13,731 nucleotides of DNA from Beroe ovata (taxonomy: Eukaryota > Ctenophora > Nuda > Beroida > Beroidae): NCBI GenBank assembly GCA_946803715.1, contig CAMPET010000117.1, positions 123,229-136,959 on the forward strand. Reading direction: 5' to 3'. Position 1 is the stretch's first letter. Every line of letters begins with the position of its first letter. The position numbers and the translations under genes were made by a program. Below, piece after piece: positions 9,301-13,731 of the stretch. Below the pieces are notes generated by a model. The model was not told the DNA's origin, ran no database searches, and was given only the letters and a program-made list of their open reading frames with translations.

Positions 9301-12300
9301 GGATGGACCGATTGGTCCGCATTTGGAACCCATATGTTAATACGTGAGTAGTAGAGTGTCACGTGATGTACAAATAGTCACGTGACTAGTGGAGCTTGAA
9401 ACGAGCGAGGGAAACTTGTTCTTGAGTAAGAGGGGGGATTTAATAGGAGATATAGCCCATATATCGGCTACCACGATCAATATAATGATATTTCCTGTTA
9501 TACCCACTACCGACCACCATCAGTATAATGGTCACCGCACTTATAGGAGATATTTCGCAATCCATAGCGGATCGCGTACAGTCTCTCCACAACGTGTTGA
9601 ATAATATAGTGATGCCATATCTGCAGGAAACCAACAGCTATTCTACGAGGACATAACGGACCCATATTCTATCTGTTCATTTGTGATAAGGAGCAGAGAA
9701 TATACTCCATATCGACCGATAAAACCGTGAAGGTGATTCACCGATTTTGCTGATCTAAACACATTGTTCTCACCCTCACCCACCGTTCGAACTCGTTTAT
9801 CTATAGGGACTTACATCATCACCCCACGCACCTCATTCACGTTTCTCACTGCCCCCGACCCACCCCACGTGTTTAATTACACCGTCTCACCCCATCTTTT
9901 CCTACTGTCTCACCCCACCTTATCTTACTGCCCCACCCACCTTATTTTACTTTTACACCATGTGTATCACTGTCCCACACATCATGTACCCTATATCCCA
10001 CCTTATATCACAGGTGTGGGACGCACAAGACCACAGTCAGCTATGTACGGTGGGTATGAAGACACACATGATTCAGGGTGAGATGACTGCCCTCATCTAC
10101 AATGAGTATACCAAGGCTATCGCCATCACCACAGATACCCTCTCTGTGCTCAGTCTCAAGGAAAACAGGTGGGGGCCTAAGTAACACTTGGTGTTTTCTG
10201 CTGTGGGCAGGGTGGGGTTCACGTTATTTAATGATTATTAACTTTGATTTCCATGAAAATCGTCCCTTCACACACGAAAACAATGGGTTATTGTCAAAAC
10301 AAATTCGAGTAGGTTCAGAATTTAAGGCGCGGTATCATGAGAATTCTTATGAATAATATTTTGAAAAGTATAGAAGGAAAATTAAGAATCTATTGTAGCT
10401 TTATAGCTGCAGTTCACACGCACACTAACTTATAAGATAAGACTAACAAGTGGTATAAGTTGAAAGAGGAAGGAAGGAATGAGGATAGCGAGGATAACAC
10501 CAGGGTCAGTCCCCGATATTCTCATCCCACTGTTTGAATTCCCCTGCTGCTGCTCGTTCTCGTGGTGGGGGTTCATCTCGTGACTCTCACCACCGCCACC
10601 GCTGTTACCACCCTCGTTAGAGTTGGGGTAACCGACCGGTGCTGAAATGTAGGGGGTCTAGGTTAGAAGAGGGGATTTATAAAGGAGTATAGGGATGGCA
10701 GTGGAAATGAGAATTGTTAAATGTGAGGCCCCCGACTAGGCATTTGCTCTATACTGTAGAACTGATTGCTCTATAACTGATTGCTCTATACTAGAGTCTA
10801 GAACTGATGACTCTAGAACTGATGGCTATATACTAGAACTGATCAGCTCTATAATACTGGACTGATTTGCTCTATAGTAGAACTTATGGTTCTATATAGA
10901 ATTAATCTAGAATTTCTGATTACGCACAGATGCAACAAGTGAAAAACAAGTTGTTAGTGAGTTCAATTTTAGAAAAAAAAGAAAAAAAAAGGAATTAATC
11001 TAGAACTGATGGCGCGATTGTAGAATATCAATTAACGAAAGGGATGATGATGGTATGGAAGTTTTGTGAATTTTGAACTGGAAGGTCAGCATAACAGAAA
11101 ATCAAAGGTTAAATCAATACCCTCTATCAACATACTTGCTGGGCTAACCTTCTATACAGGAAGGGTACGCTTGGTGAGGGTTGGTTGCGTTGCACGTGAA
11201 ATGAGCATGGTCTTCATGTGGCACATAGCCGTCGTGACACTCTATCATGACGGTCGCACCGTGGGAAAGTGCACCATGCACAACCATGTGGTACTCGCCG
11301 TTATGTGCCTCCGGTAGATGACACTCTGTGCGGTTAGAGGGGATAGTTGAGAATAGGGCGTGGTCAATTAATACACCGACATATCAGACATGGTCACGGT
11401 CTGAGTTGAACACTGACTATAATAATCGTCACATGATCGCTGTGATATGCTGTACCGCAGCATGTTACTAAACGAATAATTAGGAAAAGATTTCTAAGGC
11501 TTGTACTATTGTCGTTGGGGAAATTTTGTCATTGAACTGGTTGTGTCATTGAACTGGTTGTGTCATTGAACTGTGTCATTGAACTGTGTCATTGAACGCT
11601 GTCATTGAACGGTGTCATTGAACGGTGTCATTGAACGGTGTCATTGAGACAGAATTGACAGATGTTTCTGACTTACCATCAGTCTGCATATCGCCGTGGT
11701 GATCACTGTTTACTACTGTCAGTAGAACAGATGCTAGCACAATAAGATACATAGCTCAAACAGCTGAAATTACCATGCGATTATTAGTCAATTGAGAATC
11801 GGCGCAACTTTCCTACCAAATACCAATTGATCAAGCATCTTTTAGTTGAAGTTGAGCAGTTGAATGATAGGTAAAACAATTTGAAAAGCATACAGCAATC
11901 AAACGAACTAGTTTTTACCGGAGGTGAAGCAACTGCAATATTTATACGCCCCAAAGCAATATCACTAAATTGGCGGTTGTATTAGAAAGGGAATCTCTCT
12001 CATTCGTGAATGATTTGAGAGCCTATTGCTGGGATCACTTTCACTTGCACTTAGATGTCATGTGTGACCGTTATTAGGTAGGTGTCACAATTTTTGTCAT
12101 CGAAGTGGTGACATCCTCTTTCGCTATCGCTGTGAAAGTGAAAGTGGTACCAGTTTTTCAATAAAACTGTCAGTCATGGTCATAGAAAGTTTCATTAAAT
12201 GAGGTATTCGACCATGCAGTAATAATACTCGAGGATTATTGAAACACGCTTGTCAAATATTATAGCAGTATTTCATCGACCATTTCGTAACTGATGTCGC

Positions 12301-13222
12301 AAAGTATATCCATCATCACGCACGGTGCGTTAACCATCACGCTGGATGCGTTAGCTACTCATCACACATGGTGCGTTACCTATCACGCAGGATGCGTCAC
12401 CCATCACGCTGGATGCGTTACTTATCACGCATGTGTTTCCCAGGTACTCCCAAACGGAAGCAACTCAGACGCACCGTGACGCAATTCACGCGATAAAGTA
12501 TAACCCCCATTTTAGACAGATTGTAACAGCCTGCAACTCTAGTGTGAGTTTATAAACTGTTCATCAAGTGTTTGACTCCGTTTTGAGCGAGAAATGGTAT
12601 GATAGTTTTAGACCTTGTTTCAATTATTTGACCGGGATAAGTTGACTGGGATAAGTTGACCGTGATAAGTTGACCGGGATAAGTTGATGAATACCACTGG
12701 CACCCAATGTTGTTAATTACTTAACCTTTGGAGGTTTTTTCCACATTGATCACAATCTCATTGAATCACTGTCAGATGATCAAAGTGTGGGACATAGAGA
12801 CGGGCCAACATGTGTTTGAGTTTAACAATGCTCATGGCAACTACGCTGTTACCAGCATGATTTTCGATAGCTCGGGACGCAGGTATGACAGGAGCTTTCA
12901 CTTGTCATCCGTTAGTTTACTCTATATGTTTCAGGGATTGCCCAATGAGATCTTGGATATACAACCAATGAAATTCGTGAATTGATAATCATACGCAATT
13001 CCAAACTACTGTTACCCTTACTATACCTAACTGTTACCCTTACCTAACACTACCTTTATCCGATCTTCATTACTCCATTACTCCCGTCAGATTAGTAACA
13101 GGGGGCAGAGATGGGGTACTCAGGATATGGAATTACAACAATGGGCAATGTCTGAGGACACTGAAGAAGATTGGGAGTGAAGAGGTCACGTGTGTCATTC
13201 ATGTGACTGTCAGCAAAAACAA
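254..13222 (+). CDS. EF-hand/WD40 protein of the WDR49/WDR64 family, 12 internal exons, partial at both ends
   Basis: The coding exons are 254-388, 1012-1170, 2438-2580, 8211-8298, 8506-8607, 8797-8929, 9124-9343, 9627-9732, 10014-10168, 12444-12543, 12776-12882 and 13091-13222. They total 1,580 bases, about 526 residues. Every junction has AG before and GT after, and all phases agree (end phases 0,0,2,0,0,1,2,0,2,0,2,2). The product starts with a degenerate EF-hand and continues as WD40 blades, including ASQDGVVAFWNP, STGDRELQFFE, TGGMDRLVRIWNP, STDKTVKVWDA, SSMIKVWDIETG and TGGRDGVLRIWNYNNG. The order EF-hand, 'WITDF..MT', 'GDRELQ', 'FEPYCQI', 'VTGGMDR' is recognised from memory as the WDR49/WDR64/WDY family. 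Relatives are tied to motile cilia or sperm flagella (WDR49 is also called CFAP337, from memory). WDR49 and WDR64 cannot be told apart here. The N-terminal start and the remaining C-terminal blades lie outside the window. Two introns carry other genes. Confidence 0.93.
389..1011 (+). other. Host intron 389-1011
   Basis: A 623-base intron, GTTAGT to CCCCTAG. It has one TCACGTGA palindrome at 991-998, close to the acceptor, and otherwise AT-rich sequence without recognisable features. A possible exon starting at 843 was considered and dropped because the flanking exons join in phase without it. Confidence 0.75.
1012..1170 (+). CDS. WDR host gene exon: first WD40 blade
   Basis: The acceptor is CACCCCCTAG ending at 1011 and the donor is GTGAGT at 1171; 53 codons, phase 0 at both ends. 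It encodes TPHRDTIHRVCVLPDHSYV followed by TASQDGVVAFWNP, a WD blade with the typical D-G-V-V-x-F-W end. A later possible acceptor (CAG at 1070) was rejected because it would drop the conserved PHRD segment and break the phase with the previous exon. Confidence 0.88.
1243..1301. repeat. 20-bp tandem repeat, about three copies
   Basis: Units read ATGATGTTACTGCGTTAAGA, ATGATGTAACTGCGTTAAGA and a truncated ATGATGTAACTGTGA. The preceding 50 bases contain looser GTTACTGCGTAACG copies, partly inverted (GTAAC and GTTAC), so hairpins are possible. Confidence 0.7.
2105..2191. repeat. (CA)n microsatellite
   Basis: Nearly pure CA dinucleotides interrupted by CG, TGTA and an N at 2162. The open frames across it on both strands are repeat artefacts. 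Confidence 0.95.
2438..2580 (+). CDS. WDR host gene exon: WITDF / GDRELQ blade
   Basis: The acceptor is CCATTTCAG ending at 2437 and the donor is GTATCT at 2581. The 143 bases begin in phase 0 and end after two bases of a codon. The product WITDFAMMTNNNRFILSTG, then DRELQFFETSTFEPYCQI, is a hallmark stretch of the WDR49/64 family. The next coding exon is 5.6 kb away, on the far side of two complete nested genes. Confidence 0.93.
2831..3056. repeat. Three-copy tandem repeat, about 76-83 bp unit
   Basis: Copies begin at 2831, 2914 and 2990, each with AATGACCAT, CCCTACTATCAG, a GTAATCAGTGATTAC-type palindrome (one base changed in copies 2 and 3) and CAATTATAATTAC. Spacing is 83 and 76 bases, the difference being an extra ATGATTA-like insertion. 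CCATGTGTTA just upstream (2817) is the tail of an earlier unit. Confidence 0.88.
3634..3653 (+). repeat. Isolated copy of the right-edge satellite core
   Basis: TGACACCGGTTCGTCAGAAC differs at one base from TGACACCAGTTCGTCAGAAC in the array at 13391-13731, ten kilobases away. The flanking bases do not obviously match. Confidence 0.6.
3963..3970. promoter_or_regulatory. TCACGTGA E-box palindrome upstream of the transporter
   Basis: A perfect TCACGTGA, the type bound by USF/MITF/TFE basic helix-loop-helix factors, 314 bases before the transporter ATG. Other copies are at 991, 9359 and 9378. Function as a promoter element is inferred from position only. Confidence 0.3.
4284..5339 (+). CDS. Nucleotide-sugar transporter, SLC35A family, single coding exon
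   Basis: The product is a 351-residue multi-pass protein expected in the Golgi membrane, exchanging a cytosolic nucleotide sugar for the nucleoside monophosphate. The substrate (CMP-sialate, UDP-galactose, UDP-GlcNAc or other) cannot be read from sequence. Family signatures are PAILYCVYNNLMFISL near residues 102-117, QYDPATYFILMQFRVVVTG at about 119-137 (the family's usual Q-L-K is Q-F-R here), MAGVYNEFLLK at about 193-203, and LKYLNSIMKNFASGLELV at about 269-286, matching the K-Y-x-x-x-I-x-K-x-F-A motif of SLC35A1-A3. It ends VAIYLYSQNP and a short hydrophilic tail. The start is ATG in GCCATGT; in-frame codons run upstream to 4242 without another ATG. The sequence just before, GTAACTAACAG ending at 4255, looks like a 3' splice site, so an upstream untranslated exon is possible. 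It lies wholly inside a host-gene intron on the same strand. Confidence 0.95.
   Translation: MFEKKLSIFDNLKKLFPDARSLFVFVSYIALFCAHGLLVTATQNKTSGSTSVYNYNPATVVLMSELCKLLVSLVLALQDHPVERVVSMLTQNWDLALKYIVPAILYCVYNNLMFISLSQYDPATYFILMQFRVVVTGVLFQVIFGKYLTLSQWLSLLILTTGCLVRQAGLTTGGMVLDVRLLPITVQVFCSCMAGVYNEFLLKSGTLPVSVQNLFFYTDSLLCNLIWLAMDGNVLEALSMGNILNTWSFYVAWVVLNTTCMGIATSFFLKYLNSIMKNFASGLELVFTPLLAHFFFNIPISYSLIVSVVLILVAIYLYSQNPVKNSDKKSGVSETDWYDQKCKEKPVTCKS
5340..6010 (+). other. Spacer between transporter and kringle gene
   Basis: This must hold the transporter 3' UTR and the kringle-gene promoter. Seen: GTAGCTTGAA repeated loosely three times (5351-5397) with an AATTAGTT/AACTAATT inverted repeat (5359-5366 and 5375-5382), AATCCTA repeats, and AGCAATTTTT twice (5471-5490). 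No canonical AATAAA or TATA box was found. No coding exon is recognisable. Confidence 0.6.
6011..7568 (+). CDS. Secreted sushi-like / GCC2-GCC3 / kringle protein, two exons
   Basis: Exon 1 is 6011-6065 and exon 2 is 6175-7568, with a 109-base GTAAGT...GCAG intron; the split codon gives Ala19. The product is 482 residues. MMNRCLLIIIVTLLPYIS is a signal peptide, cut near residue 19. Residues about 69-134 form a divergent sushi-like module. Residues 134-218 hold paired cysteines (CEPCPPGSRYN, CVQCPVNTYS, CTPCNP, CQFCPAGHTTY) of the GCC2/GCC3 ephrin-receptor-like fold. Residues 310-380 are a kringle (CYTGSGEEYAG, TTISGRAC, GNYCR, HCDVPKC). Residues 391-469 are an unassigned cysteine module. A Cys-free basic segment (about 222-309) links the two halves. 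Six or more N-glycosylation sequons are visible. There is no transmembrane segment or kinase, so it is not an Eph receptor. The start ACCATGATG is well placed; an ATG three bases later would serve equally. Confidence 0.9.
7569..8210 (+). other. Last part of the gene-bearing host intron
   Basis: AT-rich sequence after the kringle gene stop. There is a direct repeat AGATATATTTCAGAA (8079-8106) and a GTAACAAC-rich stretch (8000-8037). No coding sequence and no canonical AATAAA on this strand was seen. It ends with the CTTGTTTCAG acceptor of the next host exon. Confidence 0.6.
8211..8298 (+). CDS. WDR host gene exon after the large gene-bearing intron
   Basis: The acceptor is CCTTGTTTCAG ending at 8210 and the donor is GTAGTC at 8299. 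One leading base completes the Ser codon split with the exon ending at 2580, followed by 29 codons: GLESVPLKMSFWHN ... ILMYGDNQ. The matching phase and the family-consistent join (FEPYCQI-S-GLESVPL) are the main evidence that the host gene spans the nested genes and is not two genes. Confidence 0.9.
8506..8607 (+). CDS. WDR host gene exon: GCVNVLVI segment
   Basis: The acceptor is CTTGTTCCAG ending at 8505 and the donor is GTACCG at 8608; 34 codons, phase 0 at both ends. It encodes GCVNVLVIPNTTLAFRKW and then a charged linker ending in ANIEK. The preceding ILMYGDNQ plus this GCVNVLVI forms one WD strand pair across a 207-base intron. Confidence 0.9.
8797..8929 (+). CDS. WDR host gene exon: VHKDWV / SCSND segment
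   Basis: The acceptor is GCTACTGCAG ending at 8796 and the donor is GTTAGA at 8930. It has 44 codons plus one base (phase 1 end). The product includes RWEVHKDWVVELKYEDHLRS and then IISCSNDPSTGIVIG, the normal family spacing of a blade with a D-W-V turn. Confidence 0.9.
9124..9343 (+). CDS. WDR host gene exon: long exon with the VTGGMDR blade
   Basis: The acceptor is ATCATCTACAG ending at 9123 and the donor is GTGAGT at 9344. This is the longest exon of the host gene in the window (220 bases; two leading bases finish a Gly codon, two trailing bases start a Thr codon). It has a basic low-similarity loop and then VFYVYKGVKTFDYSEQYN followed by VLVTGGMDRLVRIWNP, one of the clearest WD40 blades in the gene. 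Confidence 0.93.
9627..9732 (+). CDS. WDR host gene exon: GH-dipeptide blade
   Basis: The acceptor is ATATCTGCAG ending at 9626 and the donor is GTGATT at 9733. It has one base plus 35 codons, ending in phase 0. It encodes TAILRGHNGPIFYLFICD then IYSISTDKTVK. The GH dipeptide opens the blade, and its terminal VWD is supplied by the first three codons of the next exon. Confidence 0.92.
9733..10013 (+). repeat. C/T-rich degenerate repeat filling a host intron
   Basis: From about 9770 to 9990 this intron is dominated by loose copies of ACTGTCTCACCCCACCTTAT with spacing of roughly 20-25 bases. It ends with a TATATCACAG acceptor. Low-complexity open frames here are not genes. Confidence 0.55.
10014..10168 (+). 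CDS. WDR host gene exon beginning VWDA
   Basis: The acceptor is TTATATCACAG ending at 10013; 51 codons plus two bases. It starts with VWDAQDHSQL, closing the previous blade, and continues to AIAITTDTLSVLSLKEN. The donor used here is GTGGGG at 10169, the weakest-looking in the gene, but it gives the right phase for the exon at 12444. Confidence 0.9.
10430..11752 (-). CDS. Histidine-rich single-sushi (CCP) protein with signal peptide and GPI-like tail, three exons
   Basis: On the minus strand the exons are 11752-11677, 11325-11149 and 10641-10430 (stop TAA at 10432-10430). Donors are GTAAGT and GTTAGC, acceptors CCGCACAG and CATTTCAG; both junctions are phase 1. The product is 154 residues. 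MYLIVLASVLLTVVNS is a signal peptide. Residues 27-82 are one sushi domain with four cysteines (27, 55, 70, 82) and the motif HNGEY, HGATVMIECHDGYV, HFTCN, YPSC; the usual Trp before the last Cys is absent. Then comes an Asn/Gly/His/Gln linker (about 86-124), and the protein ends with 22 hydrophobic residues (133-154) and no cytoplasmic tail, after Ser127-Gly128, a plausible GPI attachment site. It has 15 histidines, ten in the sushi domain. A uORF of six codons (11776-11756) precedes the start. Orthologue and function unknown. Confidence 0.87.
10744..10915. repeat. Degenerate repeat in the second intron of the sushi gene
   Basis: Repeated blocks of GCTCTATACT and AGAACTGATT with irregular spacing, about seven or eight copies, and a further TCTAGAACTGATGG at 10999. 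An A-rich run follows at 10970-10991. Confidence 0.6.
11527..11647. repeat. Minisatellite, nine TGTCATTGA copies
   Basis: TGTCATTGA(AC) begins at 11527, 11544, 11561, 11574, 11587, 11600, 11613, 11626 and 11639. The unit shortens from 17 to 13 bases part-way. It lies in the first intron of the antisense sushi gene, which is also within the host intron. Confidence 0.92.
11939..11946 (-). promoter_or_regulatory. TATA box for the antisense sushi gene
   Basis: On the minus strand this reads TATAAATA, a full TATA consensus, about 187 bases upstream of the ATG at 11752. Transcription would start near 11910-11915, giving a 5' leader of about 160 bases. The inference rests on position and match only. 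Confidence 0.5.
12036..12146. promoter_or_regulatory. Two IRF-element-like motifs upstream of the sushi gene
   Basis: CACTTTCACTTGC at 12036-12048 (reverse strand GCAAGTGAAAGTG) and GTGAAAGTGAAAGTG at 12132-12146 both contain AANNGAAA, the core bound by interferon regulatory factors; the second contains a full GAAANNGAAA at 12134-12143. They face each other about 90 bases apart and lie 90-200 bases upstream of the putative TATA box. Binding is not shown by the sequence. Confidence 0.35.
12315..12443. repeat. 21-bp minisatellite running into a splice acceptor
   Basis: ATCACGCxxGATGCGTTAxx-type units start at 12315, 12336, 12361, 12382, 12403 and 12424 (period 21, with one 25-base step). The last partial unit merges into GTGTTTCCCAG, the acceptor of the host exon at 12444. 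Because 21 is divisible by three, it produces an open frame that mimics a repeat protein. Confidence 0.9.
12444..12543 (+). CDS. WDR host gene exon after the antisense gene-bearing intron
   Basis: The acceptor is GTGTTTCCCAG ending at 12443 and the donor is GTGAGT at 12544. One base finishes an Arg codon, then 33 codons read THRDAIHAIKYNPHFRQIV and TACNSS. H-R-D-A-I is a WD blade start; the blade is closed by MIKVWD in the next exon. A 21-bp minisatellite ends about 14 bases before this acceptor. Confidence 0.9.
12628..12683. repeat. 14-bp tandem repeat, four copies
   Basis: TTGACCGGGATAAG begins at 12628, 12642, 12656 and 12670, with one base changed in the second and third copies. It is inside the 232-base host intron 12544-12775. 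Confidence 0.93.
12776..12882 (+). CDS. WDR host gene exon: MIKVWDIETG blade
   Basis: The acceptor is AATCACTGTCAG ending at 12775 and the donor is GTATGA at 12883; 35 codons plus two bases. It encodes MIKVWDIETGQHVFEF, then AHGNYAVTSMIFDSSGR, a textbook WD40 end and the start of the next blade. Confidence 0.94.
13091..13222 (+). CDS. WDR host gene exon: VTGGRDG blade, last exon in window
   Basis: The acceptor is TACTCCCGTCAG ending at 13090. One base completes Arg, then LVTGGRDGVLRIWNYNNG, then QCLRTLKKIGSEEVTCVIHV. The donor is taken as GTTAGT at 13223, a donor type also used at 389. Reading through would add only about eight residues before TGA at 13245. The gene continues outside the window. 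Confidence 0.88.
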
Positions 13223-13731
13223 GTTAGTAACAAGTGGATATCACTGACTTCTCAGCTGCCTTATTCATGGAAACTTCCTTGGCTCATCCGTAACTTTCAA
13301 ACCATGCTAGGGAAATTGTTCATTGAAAATTCTGTTGCAAATTTGGGTATCTTTTCATAGAATACATAATTTGCTTAAGTTCCTATAAAGTTCGTCAGAA
13401 CAGGTGTCTGTGACGAATGGGGTACCTATTCGTCACAACCTGCTGACACCACTTCAAGACTGTCACGTAGGAATGCTAACAATGGAATTCACTGACACCA
13501 GTTCGTCAGAACAGTCTATGACGAATGGGGAACCTATTCGTCACGACTTGCTGACACTACTTCATGACTGTGACGTTGGAATGCTTGCGATGGAATGCGC
13601 TGACACCAGTTCGTCAGAACAGTCTCTGTGACGAATGGGGTACCTATTCGTCACGACTTGCTGACACCACTCATGACTGTGACGTTGGAATGCTTGCGAT
13701 GGAATGCGCTGACACCAGTTCGTCAGAACAG
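13223..13731 (+). other. Start of the next host intron, reaching the window edge
   Basis: After donor GTTAGT the intron has about 165 bases of ordinary AT-rich sequence, then the 109-bp satellite. No further WD exon is visible before the window ends. Confidence 0.7.
13391..13731. repeat. Satellite of about 109-bp units, at least three copies, open at right edge
   Basis: Units beginning TTCGTCAGAACAG start at 13391, 13502, 13610 and 13719 (spacing 111, 108, 109). Each has an inverted repeat TGACGAAT...ATTCGTCA with a 9-base loop GGGGTACCT, and CTGACACCAGTTCGTCAG with CTGAC/GTCAG ends. Copies 2 and 3 are closer to each other than to copy 1. There are no unique spacers, so this is not a CRISPR array. 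Confidence 0.93.

Larger units (their letters stand above)
11753..12443. other. Upstream region of the sushi gene and end of the host intron
   Basis: Contains a minus-strand uORF (11756-11776), a TATA box (11939-11946), two IRF-like motifs (12036-12048, 12132-12146), a plus-strand AATAAA at 12160 and the 21-bp minisatellite (12315-12443). No additional coding exon was seen. Confidence 0.6.

Noticed and set aside
9781-9795. tRNA T-loop-like GTTCGAAC
   Set aside because: No acceptor stem, D arm or anticodon arm can be placed around it.
12294-12479. Repeat-protein-like open frame over the 21-bp minisatellite
   Set aside because: A period divisible by three keeps the frame open; it is intron and partly the wrong frame of a host exon.
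13221-13247. Host gene ending at TGA 13245 by reading through the last donor
   Set aside because: GTTAGT is a good donor used elsewhere in the gene, and the WD family continues further; ending here would cut the propeller.
13391-13731. CRISPR-like repeat array
   Set aside because: Units of about 109 bases repeat end to end without unique spacers, in an animal intron.

Overview
The window is animal (metazoan) nuclear DNA. It has GT-AG introns mostly of about 190-280 bases, AT-leaning introns full of minisatellites, and extracellular kringle, sushi and ephrin-receptor-like cysteine modules. Compact introns together with these modules would fit a sponge or another early-branching marine invertebrate, but the species cannot be fixed from the sequence. 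Two single N bases (1645 and 2162) show it is a draft assembly.

One large gene on the + strand crosses nearly the whole window. Twelve exons between 254 and 13222 join in consistent reading phase into about 526 residues of an EF-hand plus WD40-repeat protein of the WDR49/WDR64 (Drosophila WDY) family, linked in other animals to cilia and sperm flagella. Both ends lie outside the window.

Three further protein genes sit inside its introns. The 5,630-base intron 2581-8210 holds two complete genes on the same strand. One is an uninterrupted nucleotide-sugar transporter of the SLC35A type (ATG at 4284, stop at 5339). The other is a two-exon secreted protein (6011-7568) with a signal peptide, a sushi-like N-terminal module, a GCC2/GCC3 ephrin-receptor-like cysteine region, an atypical kringle and an unassigned C-terminal cysteine module. 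The 2,275-base intron 10169-12443 holds a complete three-exon gene on the opposite strand (10430-11752). It encodes a 154-residue, histidine-rich, single-sushi protein with a signal peptide and a GPI-anchor-like tail.

Outside the genes the introns carry several unrelated tandem repeats: a (CA)n tract, a three-copy repeat of about 80 bases, minisatellites of 20, 13-17, 21 and 14 bases, and at the right edge an array of about 109-base units that continues out of the window. No RNA gene, transposase, reverse transcriptase or CRISPR array was found. The most interesting points are the nested gene arrangement, the two unusual secreted proteins, and the relation of the satellite array to a short copy elsewhere. 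Nothing in the sequence shows that the four genes act in one pathway; the link is positional.
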